Source: Streptosporangiales bacterium
GTDB lineage: Bacteria; Actinomycetota; Actinomycetes; Streptosporangiales; Streptosporangiaceae
DNA: 55,202 nt
Assembly (NCBI GenBank): GCA_009784565.1
Contig: WRBL01000002.1
Span: forward strand, 1 to 55,202
Direction of reading: 5' to 3'
Made by a program: the position numbers and the translations under genes. How positions within the stretch are numbered: position 1 is the first letter of the stretch; each line of letters begins with the position of its first letter. Below are positions 37,065 to 45,625 of the stretch, one piece after another. Under the pieces are notes generated by a model that did not search any database, was not told the DNA's origin, and saw only the letters and a list, made by a program, of their open reading frames with translations.

Positions 37065-37817
37065 ATGGACGACGGGGGCCTGCGGAAGGTACTGGTCACC
37101 GGGGGGTCGAGCGGGATCGGCGCCGCCACGGCCCGGGAATTCGCCGCCCGCGGATGCCGGGTCGCGGTCGCGGGCCGGGACCGGACGGACCTCGCCAAGG
37201 TGGCCGCCGACACCGGCGGGATCGCCGTGCCCGGCGACCTGGCCCGCGCGGGAGCGCCGCGGGCCACGGTCGACATGGCGGCCTTCGCGCTCGGCGGCCT
37301 GGACGTGGTGGTATCCAACGCGGGAGTGGGCTGGTCAGGGCCGTTCGCGGGCATGGACGACGCCGAGATCGACGCGCTGCTGGACGTGAACCTGCGGGCC
37401 GCCGCCCACCTGACCCGGGCCAGCCTGCGGTACCTGCGGCCGGACCGGGGCCACCTGGTGTACGTGGGATCCATCGCGGGCGTCGTCGGGGTGGCCGGGG
37501 AGGCCTGGTACTCGGCGACCAAGGCCGGCCTCACCACCCTGGCCGCCGCGCTGCGCGCCGAACTCAAGGACGAGGGCATCGGCGTCACCCTGGTCACGCC
37601 CGGCGTCGTCGACACCCCGTACTTCGACCGGCGCAAGGTTCCCTACCAGCGGCACCATCCGCGGCCGGTCAGGCCGGAACTGGTGGCGGGCCTCATCGCC
37701 GACGCGGTCGCCCGGCGCCGCGACGAGGTCATCGTGCCCGGCTGGCTGATGCTGCCTGCCCGGCTGAAGGTCAGCTTCCCCCGCCTGTACCGGCTCCTGG
37801 AAAGCCGCTTCGCCTGA
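37065..37817 (+). CDS. Short-chain dehydrogenase/reductase
   Basis: A 250-residue classical SDR: cofactor motif VTGGSSGIGAA (residues 10-20), NAG strand end (VSNAGVGWSG), catalytic Ser in YVGSIAG, and YSATKAG with Tyr and Lys. The Arg in AVAGRDRTDL suggests NADP preference. The substrate is unknown. ATG 37065 has GGGGGG eight bases upstream. Confidence 0.94.
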   Translation: MDDGGLRKVLVTGGSSGIGAATAREFAARGCRVAVAGRDRTDLAKVAADTGGIAVPGDLARAGAPRATVDMAAFALGGLDVVVSNAGVGWSGPFAGMDDAEIDALLDVNLRAAAHLTRASLRYLRPDRGHLVYVGSIAGVVGVAGEAWYSATKAGLTTLAAALRAELKDEGIGVTLVTPGVVDTPYFDRRKVPYQRHHPRPVRPELVAGLIADAVARRRDEVIVPGWLMLPARLKVSFPRLYRLLESRFA

Positions 37818-37850
37818 GCGCGGATGACCGGGCGGGGACGAGAGCGCCCT

Positions 37851-37856
37851 TACAGT
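37851..37856 (+). promoter_or_regulatory. -10 element TACAGT for the leaderless HD gene
   Basis: TACAGT ends six bases before ATG 37863, in the short gap after the SDR gene. No ribosome binding site is present. Confidence 0.5.
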
Positions 37857-37862
37857 ACGGGG

Positions 37863-38465
37863 ATGCGGATCCCGAACGACTCCGAAATCCGGCGCCTGCA
37901 CTCCAAGTACGCTCCCACGGCGGACGCGCTCGACCTCGTTTACACCCACTGCGAGATCGTGGGCGCCCTCGCCGTGCAGCTCCGGGGCCGGGCGGACTCC
38001 GGGACCGACATCGAACTGGCGCGGGCCGGGGCCCTCCTGCACGACGTCGGGGTGTACCGGCTGTATGACGACGAGGGGAACCTCGACTACCCGAACTACA
38101 TCCGGCACGGCGTCCTCGGGCACGAACTGCTGGCCGCGGAGGGGTTCGACGAGGAGTTCTGCCGGTTCGCGTCCTGCCACACCGGCGTCGGCCTGACGAA
38201 GGACGACATCGCCCGGCAAGACCTGCCGGTCCCGCCCGCCGACTACCTGGCGGAGACCGGCGAGGAAACCCTGGTGATGTACGCCGACAAGTTCCACAGC
38301 AAGACCACGCCGCCCGCCTTCCTCACGGCGGACGCCTACGCCGCGAAGGTCCGGCGGTTCGGCGACGACAAGGCGGCCGCGTTCGCCCGGATGCGAGCGC
38401 GCTTCGGCGAGCCCGACCTGGCCGCGCTCTGCGACGTCTACGGCCACCGGGTCCGGGCGGCCTAG
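37863..38465 (+). CDS. HD-domain phosphohydrolase-like protein
   Basis: The 200-residue protein has an HD domain: His in YTHCEIVGALA, the His-Asp pair in AGALLHDVGVYRL, a further His in IRHGVLGHELL and Asp in YADKFHSKT. These ligands suit a metal-dependent phosphohydrolase acting on nucleotides or phosphodiesters; the substrate is not evident. Its stop TAG overlaps the stop of the converging FAD oxidoreductase gene (shared CTAG). Confidence 0.9.
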   Translation: MRIPNDSEIRRLHSKYAPTADALDLVYTHCEIVGALAVQLRGRADSGTDIELARAGALLHDVGVYRLYDDEGNLDYPNYIRHGVLGHELLAAEGFDEEFCRFASCHTGVGLTKDDIARQDLPVPPADYLAETGEETLVMYADKFHSKTTPPAFLTADAYAAKVRRFGDDKAAAFARMRARFGEPDLAALCDVYGHRVRAA

Positions 38466-39526
38466 GCGTTCCCGACCTGGTTCACGATCGCGGTGAAGAC
38501 GCCGGGCAGGCGCTGGGCGGCCGGGACGATGCGCGGGGCGAGCAGCGGCTGGTGCCGGGACCACAGCAGGCCCGATGTGAGCAGCCGGGAGGCACGGGTC
38601 GCCCGCCGCCAGGCCCGCTCGTAGTCTCCGGGCCGGTCCGCGGCCAGGCAGGAGGCGAGGACCTCGGCCTGGGCCAGGGCCGCTCCGATGCCCTCGCCGG
38701 TCAGGGCGTCGGTGTACCCGGACGCGTCGCCGGCCAGCAGAACCCGGCCGAGGGCCCGGCCCGGCACGTCCTGCCGCAGCGGGCCGGCGCCGAGTGCGCC
38801 CGTCGCCGGCGAGGCACCGTCGAGCCGCTCCCGCAGCGCGGGGAAGGCCGCGAGCCGGTCCTCGAAACCATCATGCCGGCCACGGATATCCCGGGTACCG
38901 CCGTTCCGGGCGCCGAGCACCGCGATCCCGACCATCCCGTGCCCGACCGGGGTCACGTACGCCTCGGAGTCCCGGGCCCAGTAAACCTCCACCAGGTCGG
39001 TCCAGGGCTCGGCGGCGTAGTGCCGTCGCAGCCCGAACCGGGGCCGCCGGGGCGGCGGGGGATTCAGGCCGCAGCCGCGGCGGACGGCCGAGTGCAGTCC
39101 GTCCGCGCCGACGAGGTACCGGGCGCGGACGGACTCGGAGCCGAGCGTCGCCGTTACGCCGTCAGAGTCCTGGACGAACCCGGTGATCCGGCCCGCCCGC
39201 ATCTCAACCCCCAGGACGGCGGCCCGCGAATCCATCGCGGACTGCAGCGCCGTCCTCCGGACCCCCAGCCCGCTCGCACCCCGGAACCGGGCCTCGGCCT
39301 GGTGTGCCGCCGACAGGTACCGGATGCCGCGGAACGGGATCCCGGAAGGGCGTACCCCGATCTCCGCCAGCCGCCCTGCCGCCGCGGGCATCAGTCCCTC
39401 GCCGCAGGCCTTGTCGACGGGGGCCTGGCGCGGTTCGGCGACGGTCGCCGACAGCCCCGCCATCGCGCACCGGATGGCGACCGCGAGCCCGGCCGGGCCG
39501 CCGCCGGCCACCAGCACGTCGATCAC
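38462..39526 (-). CDS. FAD-dependent oxidoreductase of the geranylgeranyl-reductase/SrsC-like type
   Basis: A 354-residue flavoprotein with an N-terminal GxGxxG-type FAD motif (DVLVAGGGPAGLAVAIRCAMAG), the conserved DKACGEGLMPAAAGRL segment of the geranylgeranyl reductase family, YLVGADGLHSAVRR and the second FAD motif GRVLLAGDASGYTDALTGEGIGAAL. In the srs pathway the flavoprotein SrsC hydroxylates an alkylresorcinol methyl ether to the quinone; this enzyme, last in an operon with the PKS, could do the same or reduce a prenyl chain. GTG 39526 overlaps the methyltransferase stop by four bases. Confidence 0.88.
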   Translation of the reverse strand: MIDVLVAGGGPAGLAVAIRCAMAGLSATVAEPRQAPVDKACGEGLMPAAAGRLAEIGVRPSGIPFRGIRYLSAAHQAEARFRGASGLGVRRTALQSAMDSRAAVLGVEMRAGRITGFVQDSDGVTATLGSESVRARYLVGADGLHSAVRRGCGLNPPPPRRPRFGLRRHYAAEPWTDLVEVYWARDSEAYVTPVGHGMVGIAVLGARNGGTRDIRGRHDGFEDRLAAFPALRERLDGASPATGALGAGPLRQDVPGRALGRVLLAGDASGYTDALTGEGIGAALAQAEVLASCLAADRPGDYERAWRRATRASRLLTSGLLWSRHQPLLAPRIVPAAQRLPGVFTAIVNQVGNA

Positions 39527-40053
39527 GGTGCCCCCGAAGCGGTCCGCGCGGGAACAGCCAGGGCCCGGGTCTCGCATCGCAGCCGAACCGTCAGCAGCGC
39601 CGCGTTCAGGACGGTGAAGGCGACGGCGGTGATCCACGCCGAGCCGGCCAGCGGCAGCGCCGCGCCCTCGATGACCACGGCTACGTAGTTCGGATGAGCG
39701 AACCGCCGGTACGGGCCGGCGCGTACCAGCGGCTCGCCGGGGATCACGATCACCCGCGCGGTCCAGCGCTGCCCGAGAGCGGCCACGCACCACCAGCGCA
39801 GCCCGTTCGCCGCCACGACGATGACGGTCATCGGCCACCCCAGCGCCGGCACGAAGGAACGGTGAAAGACCAGCGGCTCCAGCACGCATCCGGCCAGCAG
39901 CGCCGTGTGCAGCGCCACCATGACCGGGAAGTGCCCCCGGCCCGATTCGACGCCGCCCCGCGCGAGCAGGGCTGACGCGTGCCGTCCCGACACCGCGAGC
40001 TCGCAGATCCGCTCGCACCCGATGATCCCGAGCAGCACCCAGTAGATCAACAT
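39523..40053 (-). CDS. Isoprenylcysteine carboxyl methyltransferase (ICMT)-like membrane methyltransferase
   Basis: The 176-residue integral membrane methyltransferase has about four hydrophobic segments. Its SAM-binding end is GPYRRFAHPNYVAVVIEGAALPLAGSAW and TVRLRCETRAL, the ICMT/PEMT hallmark. In bacterial type III PKS operons such enzymes (SrsB in Streptomyces griseus) O-methylate the phenolic product at the membrane, which is the likely role here. ATG 40053 overlaps the PKS stop by seven bases. Confidence 0.88.
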   Translation of the reverse strand: MLIYWVLLGIIGCERICELAVSGRHASALLARGGVESGRGHFPVMVALHTALLAGCVLEPLVFHRSFVPALGWPMTVIVVAANGLRWWCVAALGQRWTARVIVIPGEPLVRAGPYRRFAHPNYVAVVIEGAALPLAGSAWITAVAFTVLNAALLTVRLRCETRALAVPARTASGAP

Positions 40054-41138
40054 CGCAGCAGCACCAGTTCCGCGCTCACCCCGGGCCCGAGCCCGATCAT
40101 CAGCGCATGCGAGCCCGGTTCAACCTGCGCGTCCAGCGTCTGCTCCAGGATGTGCAGCACCGACGCGGACGACAGGTTCCCGACCGCCGCGAGCGAAGCC
40201 CGGCTGACGGCCAGCGCGGACGCCGGAAGCTTCAGGCAGTCCTGCACCGCGTCCAGCACCTTCGGCCCGCCCGGATGGCAGATCCAGGCGGAGATGTCCC
40301 CGACGGTGAGCCCGTGGGACGACAGGAACGACGTGACCGTCCCGGCCAGGTGCCGTGACACCACGTCGGCCAGGTCGGCGGTGAGCACGATGCGGAACCC
40401 GTCCGACCCGAGCCGCCACCCCAGAGTGTCCCCGCTGTCCGGGTACACCTCGCTCCGCGTCCCGAGGATCTCCGCGGCGCCAGGAGGACCGGAAGCGCCG
40501 GGAGGTCCCGGAGGACTCCCTCGGGCGATCACCGCCGCCGCCCCGTCGCCGAACAGCCCGCTGGCCACCAGGTCGGCGGTCGAGTCGGCATCGGAGCGCC
40601 AGGTCAGCGAGCACAGTTCCACCGACAGCAGCGCCGCCGTGTGCCCCGGCCAGCCGCGCAGGTAGTCGTGGACCCGGGCCAGCCCGGCCGCCCCGGCGAC
40701 GCAGCCCAGGCCGAAGACCGGCAGCCGTTTCACGTCCGGCCGCAGTCCGAGCCGCGGAATCAGCCGCGCGTCGAGCGAGGGCACTGCCACGCCGGTGACG
40801 GACGTGACCACCAGCAGGTCGACGTCGCCGGCCGCGGCCCCGGCCGACGACAGCGCCGATTCCAGGGCCCGTGCCCCCAGGCCGGTGGCCTCGGTGATGT
40901 ACCGGTCGTTGGACTCCCCGGGCCCGTCCGCGAATCCGGAGTAGTCGCCAACGGGCAGCACCGTGTGCCGGGTCCGGACTCCCGCGTTCCGGTGCAGCCG
41001 CTCGAGCAGCGCCCGCCGGGCCGGGTTCAGCGGCTCGTCGCGGAGCCCCGGCGCCAGCCCGGCCACCGCGGACGTCAGCTCTTCCTGGGAGTACCGATGG
41101 GAGGGGAACGCGGATCGTACCGCCGTGATAGAGGTCAC
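40047..41138 (-). CDS. Type III polyketide synthase (alkylresorcinol/pyrone synthase-like)
   Basis: The 363-residue chalcone-synthase-family enzyme condenses malonyl-CoA onto an acyl-CoA starter. The catalytic triad is complete: Cys146 in VFGLGCVAGAAG, His288 in WICHPGGPKVL and Asn321 in GNLSSASVLHI. VTSVTGVAVPSLDARLIPRLGLRPDVKRLP and LLSVELCSLTW follow the SrsA/Pks11 bacterial pattern, which uses fatty acyl starters. A Gly/Pro-rich loop at about 207-222 is unusual. GTG 41138 overlaps the ubiA stop by four bases. Product inferred: alkylresorcinol or alkylpyrone. Confidence 0.94.
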   Translation of the reverse strand: MTSITAVRSAFPSHRYSQEELTSAVAGLAPGLRDEPLNPARRALLERLHRNAGVRTRHTVLPVGDYSGFADGPGESNDRYITEATGLGARALESALSSAGAAAGDVDLLVVTSVTGVAVPSLDARLIPRLGLRPDVKRLPVFGLGCVAGAAGLARVHDYLRGWPGHTAALLSVELCSLTWRSDADSTADLVASGLFGDGAAAVIARGSPPGPPGASGPPGAAEILGTRSEVYPDSGDTLGWRLGSDGFRIVLTADLADVVSRHLAGTVTSFLSSHGLTVGDISAWICHPGGPKVLDAVQDCLKLPASALAVSRASLAAVGNLSSASVLHILEQTLDAQVEPGSHALMIGLGPGVSAELVLLRC

Positions 41139-41992
41139 CGGATCAGCGCTTCCCCGCCCGCGGCGAACAACACGACATCGACCGCGGCGATCCCGATGGC
41201 CGCGCCGAACGGCACCCTTCCCCGGCCCCGCGCCGCGACGGCCGCGAGCACCGCCGCGACGCCCAGCCCGGCCGCCGCGATCTGGCGATGGCCCGGCCGC
41301 GCCGCGATCACCAGCAGCACCGACGCGCCCAGCAGCAGCGTCAGGGCGCACGTCCGGACCGCGGTCTCGCCGGGGGCCGCCCGGGACGCGGCCCCGGGAC
41401 CGGCGAGAGCGGCCACCCGCTGCGGCAGGCCGCGCACCCCGGTGGCCCGGTCGGCGGCCAGGTCCGGCAGGACGTTGACGAAATGGGCGCCCAGCCCGAT
41501 CAGGGCCGCGGCCGCGATCACGGGCCAGCGCGGCCAGGGGTGGCCGGGCGCGGTGAAGGCCGCGAAGACCGGCACGAGCCCGAATCCCGCCAGGTATGTC
41601 AGTCCGGACGCCAGCGTCGACTTCAGGCCGGCGTTGTACGCCCACCCCGCGGAGGCCATGACCACGGTGACCACGCCGACCGCGGCGCCGAGGACGAACG
41701 CCAGGATGATGGATGCCGCCACGGAGACGAAAGCCGCGGCCCAGACGGGACGGCGGCGAATAAGCCCGGCCGCGAGCGGCTTGTCCCGCCGTCCCGCGGC
41801 GGTGTCCCGGCCGGCGTCGAACGCGTCGTTGGACCAGCCGATGGACAGCTGCAGGGCCAGCATGGCCGGGACGGCCAGCACGGGGCCGATCCCGGAAGGA
41901 GCGGCCTGAGCCGTGAGCGCGGCGGTGAGGACCGTGATGGCGACCGACGGTCCGGGGTGGCTGGCGGCGACGAGCGCCCGCAGAGCCTTCAT
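41135..41992 (-). CDS. UbiA-family prenyltransferase
   Basis: The 285-residue membrane enzyme has about eight hydrophobic segments. The first Asp-rich motif is Asn55-Asp56-x2-Asp59-x3-Asp63 (SNDAFDAGRD) and the second is Asp177-x3-Asp181 (LPDLAADRATG). These bind a prenyl diphosphate through Mg. As first gene of the PKS operon it probably prenylates the phenolic ring made by the PKS, giving a meroterpenoid. CAGAGT lies six bases before ATG 41992 with no ribosome binding site. All downstream junctions overlap, so one transcript should carry the four genes. Confidence 0.93.
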   Translation of the reverse strand: MKALRALVAASHPGPSVAITVLTAALTAQAAPSGIGPVLAVPAMLALQLSIGWSNDAFDAGRDTAAGRRDKPLAAGLIRRRPVWAAAFVSVAASIILAFVLGAAVGVVTVVMASAGWAYNAGLKSTLASGLTYLAGFGLVPVFAAFTAPGHPWPRWPVIAAAALIGLGAHFVNVLPDLAADRATGVRGLPQRVAALAGPGAASRAAPGETAVRTCALTLLLGASVLLVIAARPGHRQIAAAGLGVAAVLAAVAARGRGRVPFGAAIGIAAVDVVLFAAGGEALIR

Positions 41993-41998
41993 GCCCCC

Positions 41999-42004
41999 AC
42001 TCTG
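41999..42004 (-). promoter_or_regulatory. -10-like CAGAGT for the leaderless biosynthetic operon
   Basis: On the minus strand CAGAGT ends six bases before the UbiA ATG. The 57-base gap to the divergent methyltransferase gene must hold both promoters. Confidence 0.4.
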
Positions 42005-42049
42005 CGCGCCCGGAGCCCCGTGCGTCCATTACGGGCTGAGGATGGTCCC

Positions 42050-43099
42050 ATGAGACTTTCCCTTACCGGAGGCAATCCCGCCGAGTGGCTGGCCCTGAAG
42101 GCCGGGGTCGTCCCCGAGCCCGCGGCGCAGGCGTGGGGCGGCGTGGCGCTGTCGGGCATCCTCGTGGCGGCGGTCCGCGCCGGGATCACCGAGCGCCTGG
42201 CCCGCGGCCCGGCGACGCCGGCCGAGGTCGCCGCCGGCCTGGGCCTGGACCCGGTTCCGGCGGGGCTGCTGCTGGAGGCGCTGCGGTCGGCCGGGCACCT
42301 GACCCGGCGGGGCGGGCGGTACCGGCTCAGCCGGCGTTCCCGCCGCTGGCTGGACCCCGGGGCCCGGCTGCCGGTGGCGGGGTTCGTGGCGGCCACCGCC
42401 GACTACTGGGACTGGTGGGGACGGCTGGAGGAGACGCTCGCGGGCGGCCGGCCGGCGGACCATCACGGCGCTCCGCCGGATGACCCGTACTGGCGGCGCT
42501 ACATCACCGGGCAGCTGGAACTGGCCCGGCTGTCGGCCGGCGAGGTGGCCCGGAGGCTGCCGCTGCCCGCCGGGGCGCGGACGCTGCTGGACATCGGCGG
42601 CGGTCACGGCTGGTACTCGGCGAAGCTGTGCGACCGGCATCCGGGGCTGACCGCGACCGTGCTGGACCTGCCGGGCAGCGCGGCCGTCGGCCGCGACATC
42701 ATCGCGGCGGCCGGGTACGGCGGCCGGGTGCGGCACATCGAGGCGGACGCGACGGCGGGCCGCCTCGGGCGGGACTGGGACGCCGTGCTCTGCTTCAACC
42801 TGATCCACCATCTGCCGCCCGAACGGATCAGGGTCCTGTTCCGTGACGTCTATCACGCCCTCGCTCCGGGAGGCGTGCTCGCGGTGCTCGACGTGTTCGC
42901 GGACCCGCGCCGCCGGCGCGTCCCGGCCCAGGCGAGCGCGGTCGGCCTGTTCATGTACCTCAGCTCGGGATCACAGGTGCATACCCCCGGTGAGCTGGAG
43001 GAATGGTTCCGCTCCGCGGGCTTCCCCGGCCCCCGCGCGCGACGGGTTCTCCGGCTTCCCGGCCAGTCCCTGTGGACCGCTCGCAAGCCCGCCGCGTGA
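42050..43099 (+). CDS. SAM-dependent O-methyltransferase
   Basis: A 349-residue class I methyltransferase with an N-terminal winged-helix dimerisation domain (residues 20-100), as in plant-type phenolic O-methyltransferases. The SAM site is LLDIGGGHGWYSAKLCDRHPGLTATVLDLP at about residues 180-209; HIEADATAGRLGRDWDAVLCFNLIHHLP includes motifs II-III, and LAPGGVLAVLDVFAD follows. It is divergent from the PKS operon and probably shares its control, acting on the polyketide ring or its quinone. GAGGA lies eight bases before ATG 42050. Confidence 0.92.
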   Translation: MRLSLTGGNPAEWLALKAGVVPEPAAQAWGGVALSGILVAAVRAGITERLARGPATPAEVAAGLGLDPVPAGLLLEALRSAGHLTRRGGRYRLSRRSRRWLDPGARLPVAGFVAATADYWDWWGRLEETLAGGRPADHHGAPPDDPYWRRYITGQLELARLSAGEVARRLPLPAGARTLLDIGGGHGWYSAKLCDRHPGLTATVLDLPGSAAVGRDIIAAAGYGGRVRHIEADATAGRLGRDWDAVLCFNLIHHLPPERIRVLFRDVYHALAPGGVLAVLDVFADPRRRRVPAQASAVGLFMYLSSGSQVHTPGELEEWFRSAGFPGPRARRVLRLPGQSLWTARKPAA

Positions 43100-43132
43100 C
43101 GCCGGTCACGCTGCATATGCCAAGCACGTTGC

Positions 43133-43160
43133 TTGACATCCCAATCTTGCTTGCTATAGT
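43133..43160 (+). promoter_or_regulatory. Near-consensus promoter TTGACA - 16 - TATAGT
   Basis: A perfect -35 box (43133-43138) and TATAGT (43155-43160) are 16 bases apart, the best sigma-70-type promoter in the window. It drives the small Lys/Ala-rich protein gene, implying high constitutive expression. Confidence 0.8.
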
Positions 43161-43202
43161 TAGCAGCGTCCCCGAAAGCGCCGTTCCTGGAGGCTCCCCC
43201 TC

Positions 43203-43616
43203 ATGCCCGCCATCGTTTCCGAAGACCTGCAGAACCAGATCGTCTCCGCCGTCCGCAAGGGCAACGAGGCCACCGTCGGCCGCATCAAGACCGCCGTCGG
43301 CTCCGTGAAGGCCCCGAAGCTCCCGGTGACCCCGAAGCTGCCCGAGGGCAAGCTCGACGTGGCCAAGATCCGTCAGGGCACGGTGGACTACGCGGGCAAG
43401 CTGCCCACCCCGGTTGACGTCGTCGAGGGCGCCTTCGGCCTGTTCGACCGCGCGTTCGAGCAGCAGCGCAAGATCACCAGCGGCGTGATCAGCAAGGCCG
43501 GCGCCCTGCGCCCGGGCACCGCGGCCAAGGCCGCCGACGACACCGTGGTGGAGGGCAAGGCCGAGACCAAGCCGGCCGCCGCCAAGAAGCCGGCCAAGGC
43601 CGCCGCCGCCAAGTAA
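43203..43616 (+). CDS. HbhA/phasin-like small protein with Lys/Ala-rich tail
   Basis: The 137-residue protein begins MPAIVSEDLQNQIVSAVRKG, has a short proline-containing middle (KAPKLPVTPKLPEGKLD), a helical core (VDYAGKLPTPVDVVEGAFGLFDRAFEQQRKITSGVISK) and a C-terminal KPAAAKKPAKAAAAK tail. The helical core plus Lys/Ala tail resembles actinobacterial heparin-binding haemagglutinin (HbhA) and phasin-like proteins, which bind lipid surfaces or polyanions. The resemblance is by composition only. GGAGG precedes the ATG and strong promoter and terminator flank it, so it is a well-expressed single-gene unit. Confidence 0.82.
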   Translation: MPAIVSEDLQNQIVSAVRKGNEATVGRIKTAVGSVKAPKLPVTPKLPEGKLDVAKIRQGTVDYAGKLPTPVDVVEGAFGLFDRAFEQQRKITSGVISKAGALRPGTAAKAADDTVVEGKAETKPAAAKKPAKAAAAK

Positions 43617-43642
43617 GGCGTTCCGCGCACTTTAGTTCGCAC

Positions 43643-43677
43643 CCCGCCTGCCCGGGACGGCTTCCCGGGCAGGCGGG
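43643..43677 (+). terminator. Strong hairpin after the HbhA-like gene
   Basis: CCCGCCTGCCCGGG at 43643-43656 pairs exactly with CCCGGGCAGGCGGG at 43664-43677 around ACGGCTT. A 14-pair GC stem is a clear actinobacterial terminator even without a T-run. Confidence 0.8.
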
Positions 43678-43723
43678 ACCCGCCGAACCGGGCGAAATCG
43701 TGAGTGATCAGTGCCCGGGCTCG

Positions 43724-43729
43724 TAGAAT
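43724..43729 (+). promoter_or_regulatory. -10 element TAGAAT for leaderless recQ
   Basis: TAGAAT ends six bases before the recQ GTG. There is no ribosome binding site. Confidence 0.55.
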
Positions 43730-43735
43730 CGCCAG

Positions 43736-45604
43736 GTGGCACCCTCCTCTGACGGCTCTCGGCGCGCGGCCTACATCCTGCACGAAACGTTCGGCTACGA
43801 CACGTTCCGAGGACAGCAGGAAGAGGTCATCGGCCACGTCATCGACGGGGGCGACGCGCTCGTCCTGATGCCGACCGGCGGCGGCAAGTCGCTGTGCTAC
43901 CAGATCCCGGCGATGGCCCGGCCCGGCACCGGAGTGGTGATCTCGCCGCTGATCGCGCTGATGCAGAACCAGGTCGAGGCCCTGAAGCAGCTCGGAGTCC
44001 ACGCCGAGTTCCTGAACTCCTCCCTCGACCCCGGCACCCGGCAGGTCATCGAGGCCCAGTTCCGGAACAAGGAACTCGACATCCTGTACCTGGCCCCGGA
44101 GCGGCTGCGCAGCCGGCAGACGCTGGACCTGCTCGCCAGCGGGAACATCTCCGTCTTCGCCATCGACGAGGCGCACTGCGTGTCGCAGTGGGGGCACGAC
44201 TTCCGCCCCGACTACCTCGAGCTGCAGGTCCTGCACGAGCGCTGGCCGGACGTTCCGCGGATCGCGCTGACCGCGACCGCCACCCAGGCCACCCGCGAGG
44301 AGATCGCGACGCGCCTGAACCTGAAGGACGCCAAGCAGTTCGTGTCCTCGTTCGACCGGCCCAACATCCAGTACCGGATCATCCCCAAGAGCGGCGCGAA
44401 CAAGCAGCTGCTGTCGTTCCTGAAGGCCGAGCACGCGGGGGACGCCGGGATCGTGTACTGCCTGTCGCGCAACTCCACGGAGAAGATCGCCGCGTTCCTC
44501 CGCGACAACGGCGTCGACGCGCTGCCCTACCACGCGGGGCTGGACGCGGCCACGCGCGCGGAGCACCAGCGCCGGTTCCTCACCGAGGACGGCCTCGTCA
44601 TCGTGGCGACGATCGCGTTCGGCATGGGGATCGACAAGCCGGACGTCCGGTTCGTCGCGCACATGGACATGCCCCGGTCGGTCGAGGGCTACTACCAGGA
44701 GACCGGCCGGGCGGGGCGGGACGGGCAGCCGGCCACCGCCTGGATGGCCTACGGCCTGGCCGACGTGACCCAGCAGCGGGTCCTCATCGACTCCTCCGAG
44801 GGCAACGCCGCGCACCGCCGCCAGCTCCAGGCCCACCTGGACGGGATGCTGGCCCTGTGCGAGACCGTGTCGTGCCGGCGCTCTGAACTGCTGGCCTACT
44901 TCTCCGAGGAGGCCACCGCCTGCGGGAACTGCGACACCTGCCTGCAGCCGCCGCGGACCTGGGACGGGACCGTCGCCGCGCAGAAGCTGATGTCGGTCAT
45001 CGTCCGCCTGGAGAACGAGCGCAACGGCCTGCACTTCGGGGCCGGCAAGATCATCAACATCCTGCGCGGCCGGCCGGACGAGGGCACCGAGCGGCACCGG
45101 CTGCGCGACCTCAAGCCGTACGGCGTCGGCGCGGACCTGCGCGCGGTCGAGTGGCAGGCCGTCGTGCGCCAGCTGCTGGCCCAGGGGCTGCTGCGGGTGC
45201 AGGGCGAGTACCAGATCCTGGCCCTGACCCCGGCCAGCGCGGAGGTGCTGCAAGGCAAGCGCCAGGTGACGATGCGCCAGGACGCGGCCGGGGCCAGGGC
45301 CTCCCGGAGCCGGGGATCCTCGGGAGCCGGGTCCGGGTCCGGAGGCGCCAGCGGCCCGGCCAGCGGCGACGCGCCCGACCTGTCGCCGGAGGACACCGCG
45401 GTGTTCGAGCAGCTGCGCACCTGGCGGAAGGACGCCGCCGAGGGCAAGCCCCCGTACGTCGTCTTCCACGACGCGACGCTGCGGGAGATCGCCTCCGCCC
45501 GCCCGGCGACCCTCGATCAGCTGTCCGCCGTCAACGGCGTCGGCGCGGCCAAGCTGGACAAGTACGGCGAGCAGGTCCTGGAAGTCCTCGCCGCCGCGTC
45601 CTGA
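43736..45604 (+). CDS. recQ: ATP-dependent DNA helicase RecQ
   Basis: RecQ unwinds DNA 3' to 5' in recombination and fork repair. The 622-residue protein has motif 0 ([12 protein letters not shown]), Walker A TGGGKS at 47-52, the DEAH box [15 protein letters not shown], motif [11 protein letters not shown], and the RecQ-Ct zinc site [24 protein letters not shown] winged helix ([18 protein letters not shown]) and, after a Ser/Gly linker, an HRDC domain ([30 protein letters not shown]) complete it. All parts are present, so it is functional by sequence. Confidence 0.96.
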   Translation: MAPSSDGSRRAAYILHETFGYDTFRGQQEEVIGHVIDGGDALVLMPTGGGKSLCYQIPAMARPGTGVVISPLIALMQNQVEALKQLGVHAEFLNSSLDPGTRQVIEAQFRNKELDILYLAPERLRSRQTLDLLASGNISVFAIDEAHCVSQWGHDFRPDYLELQVLHERWPDVPRIALTATATQATREEIATRLNLKDAKQFVSSFDRPNIQYRIIPKSGANKQLLSFLKAEHAGDAGIVYCLSRNSTEKIAAFLRDNGVDALPYHAGLDAATRAEHQRRFLTEDGLVIVATIAFGMGIDKPDVRFVAHMDMPRSVEGYYQETGRAGRDGQPATAWMAYGLADVTQQRVLIDSSEGNAAHRRQLQAHLDGMLALCETVSCRRSELLAYFSEEATACGNCDTCLQPPRTWDGTVAAQKLMSVIVRLENERNGLHFGAGKIINILRGRPDEGTERHRLRDLKPYGVGADLRAVEWQAVVRQLLAQGLLRVQGEYQILALTPASAEVLQGKRQVTMRQDAAGARASRSRGSSGAGSGSGGASGPASGDAPDLSPEDTAVFEQLRTWRKDAAEGKPPYVVFHDATLREIASARPATLDQLSAVNGVGAAKLDKYGEQVLEVLAAAS

Positions 45605-45625
45605 AACGGCGCCGCGCGGCGGACG

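Noticed and set aside
37060-37389. Frame starting at ATG 37060 over the SDR gene
   Set aside because: It is out of frame with the SDR motifs and yields a Thr/Pro/Arg-rich string. ATG 37065 gives the complete SDR.
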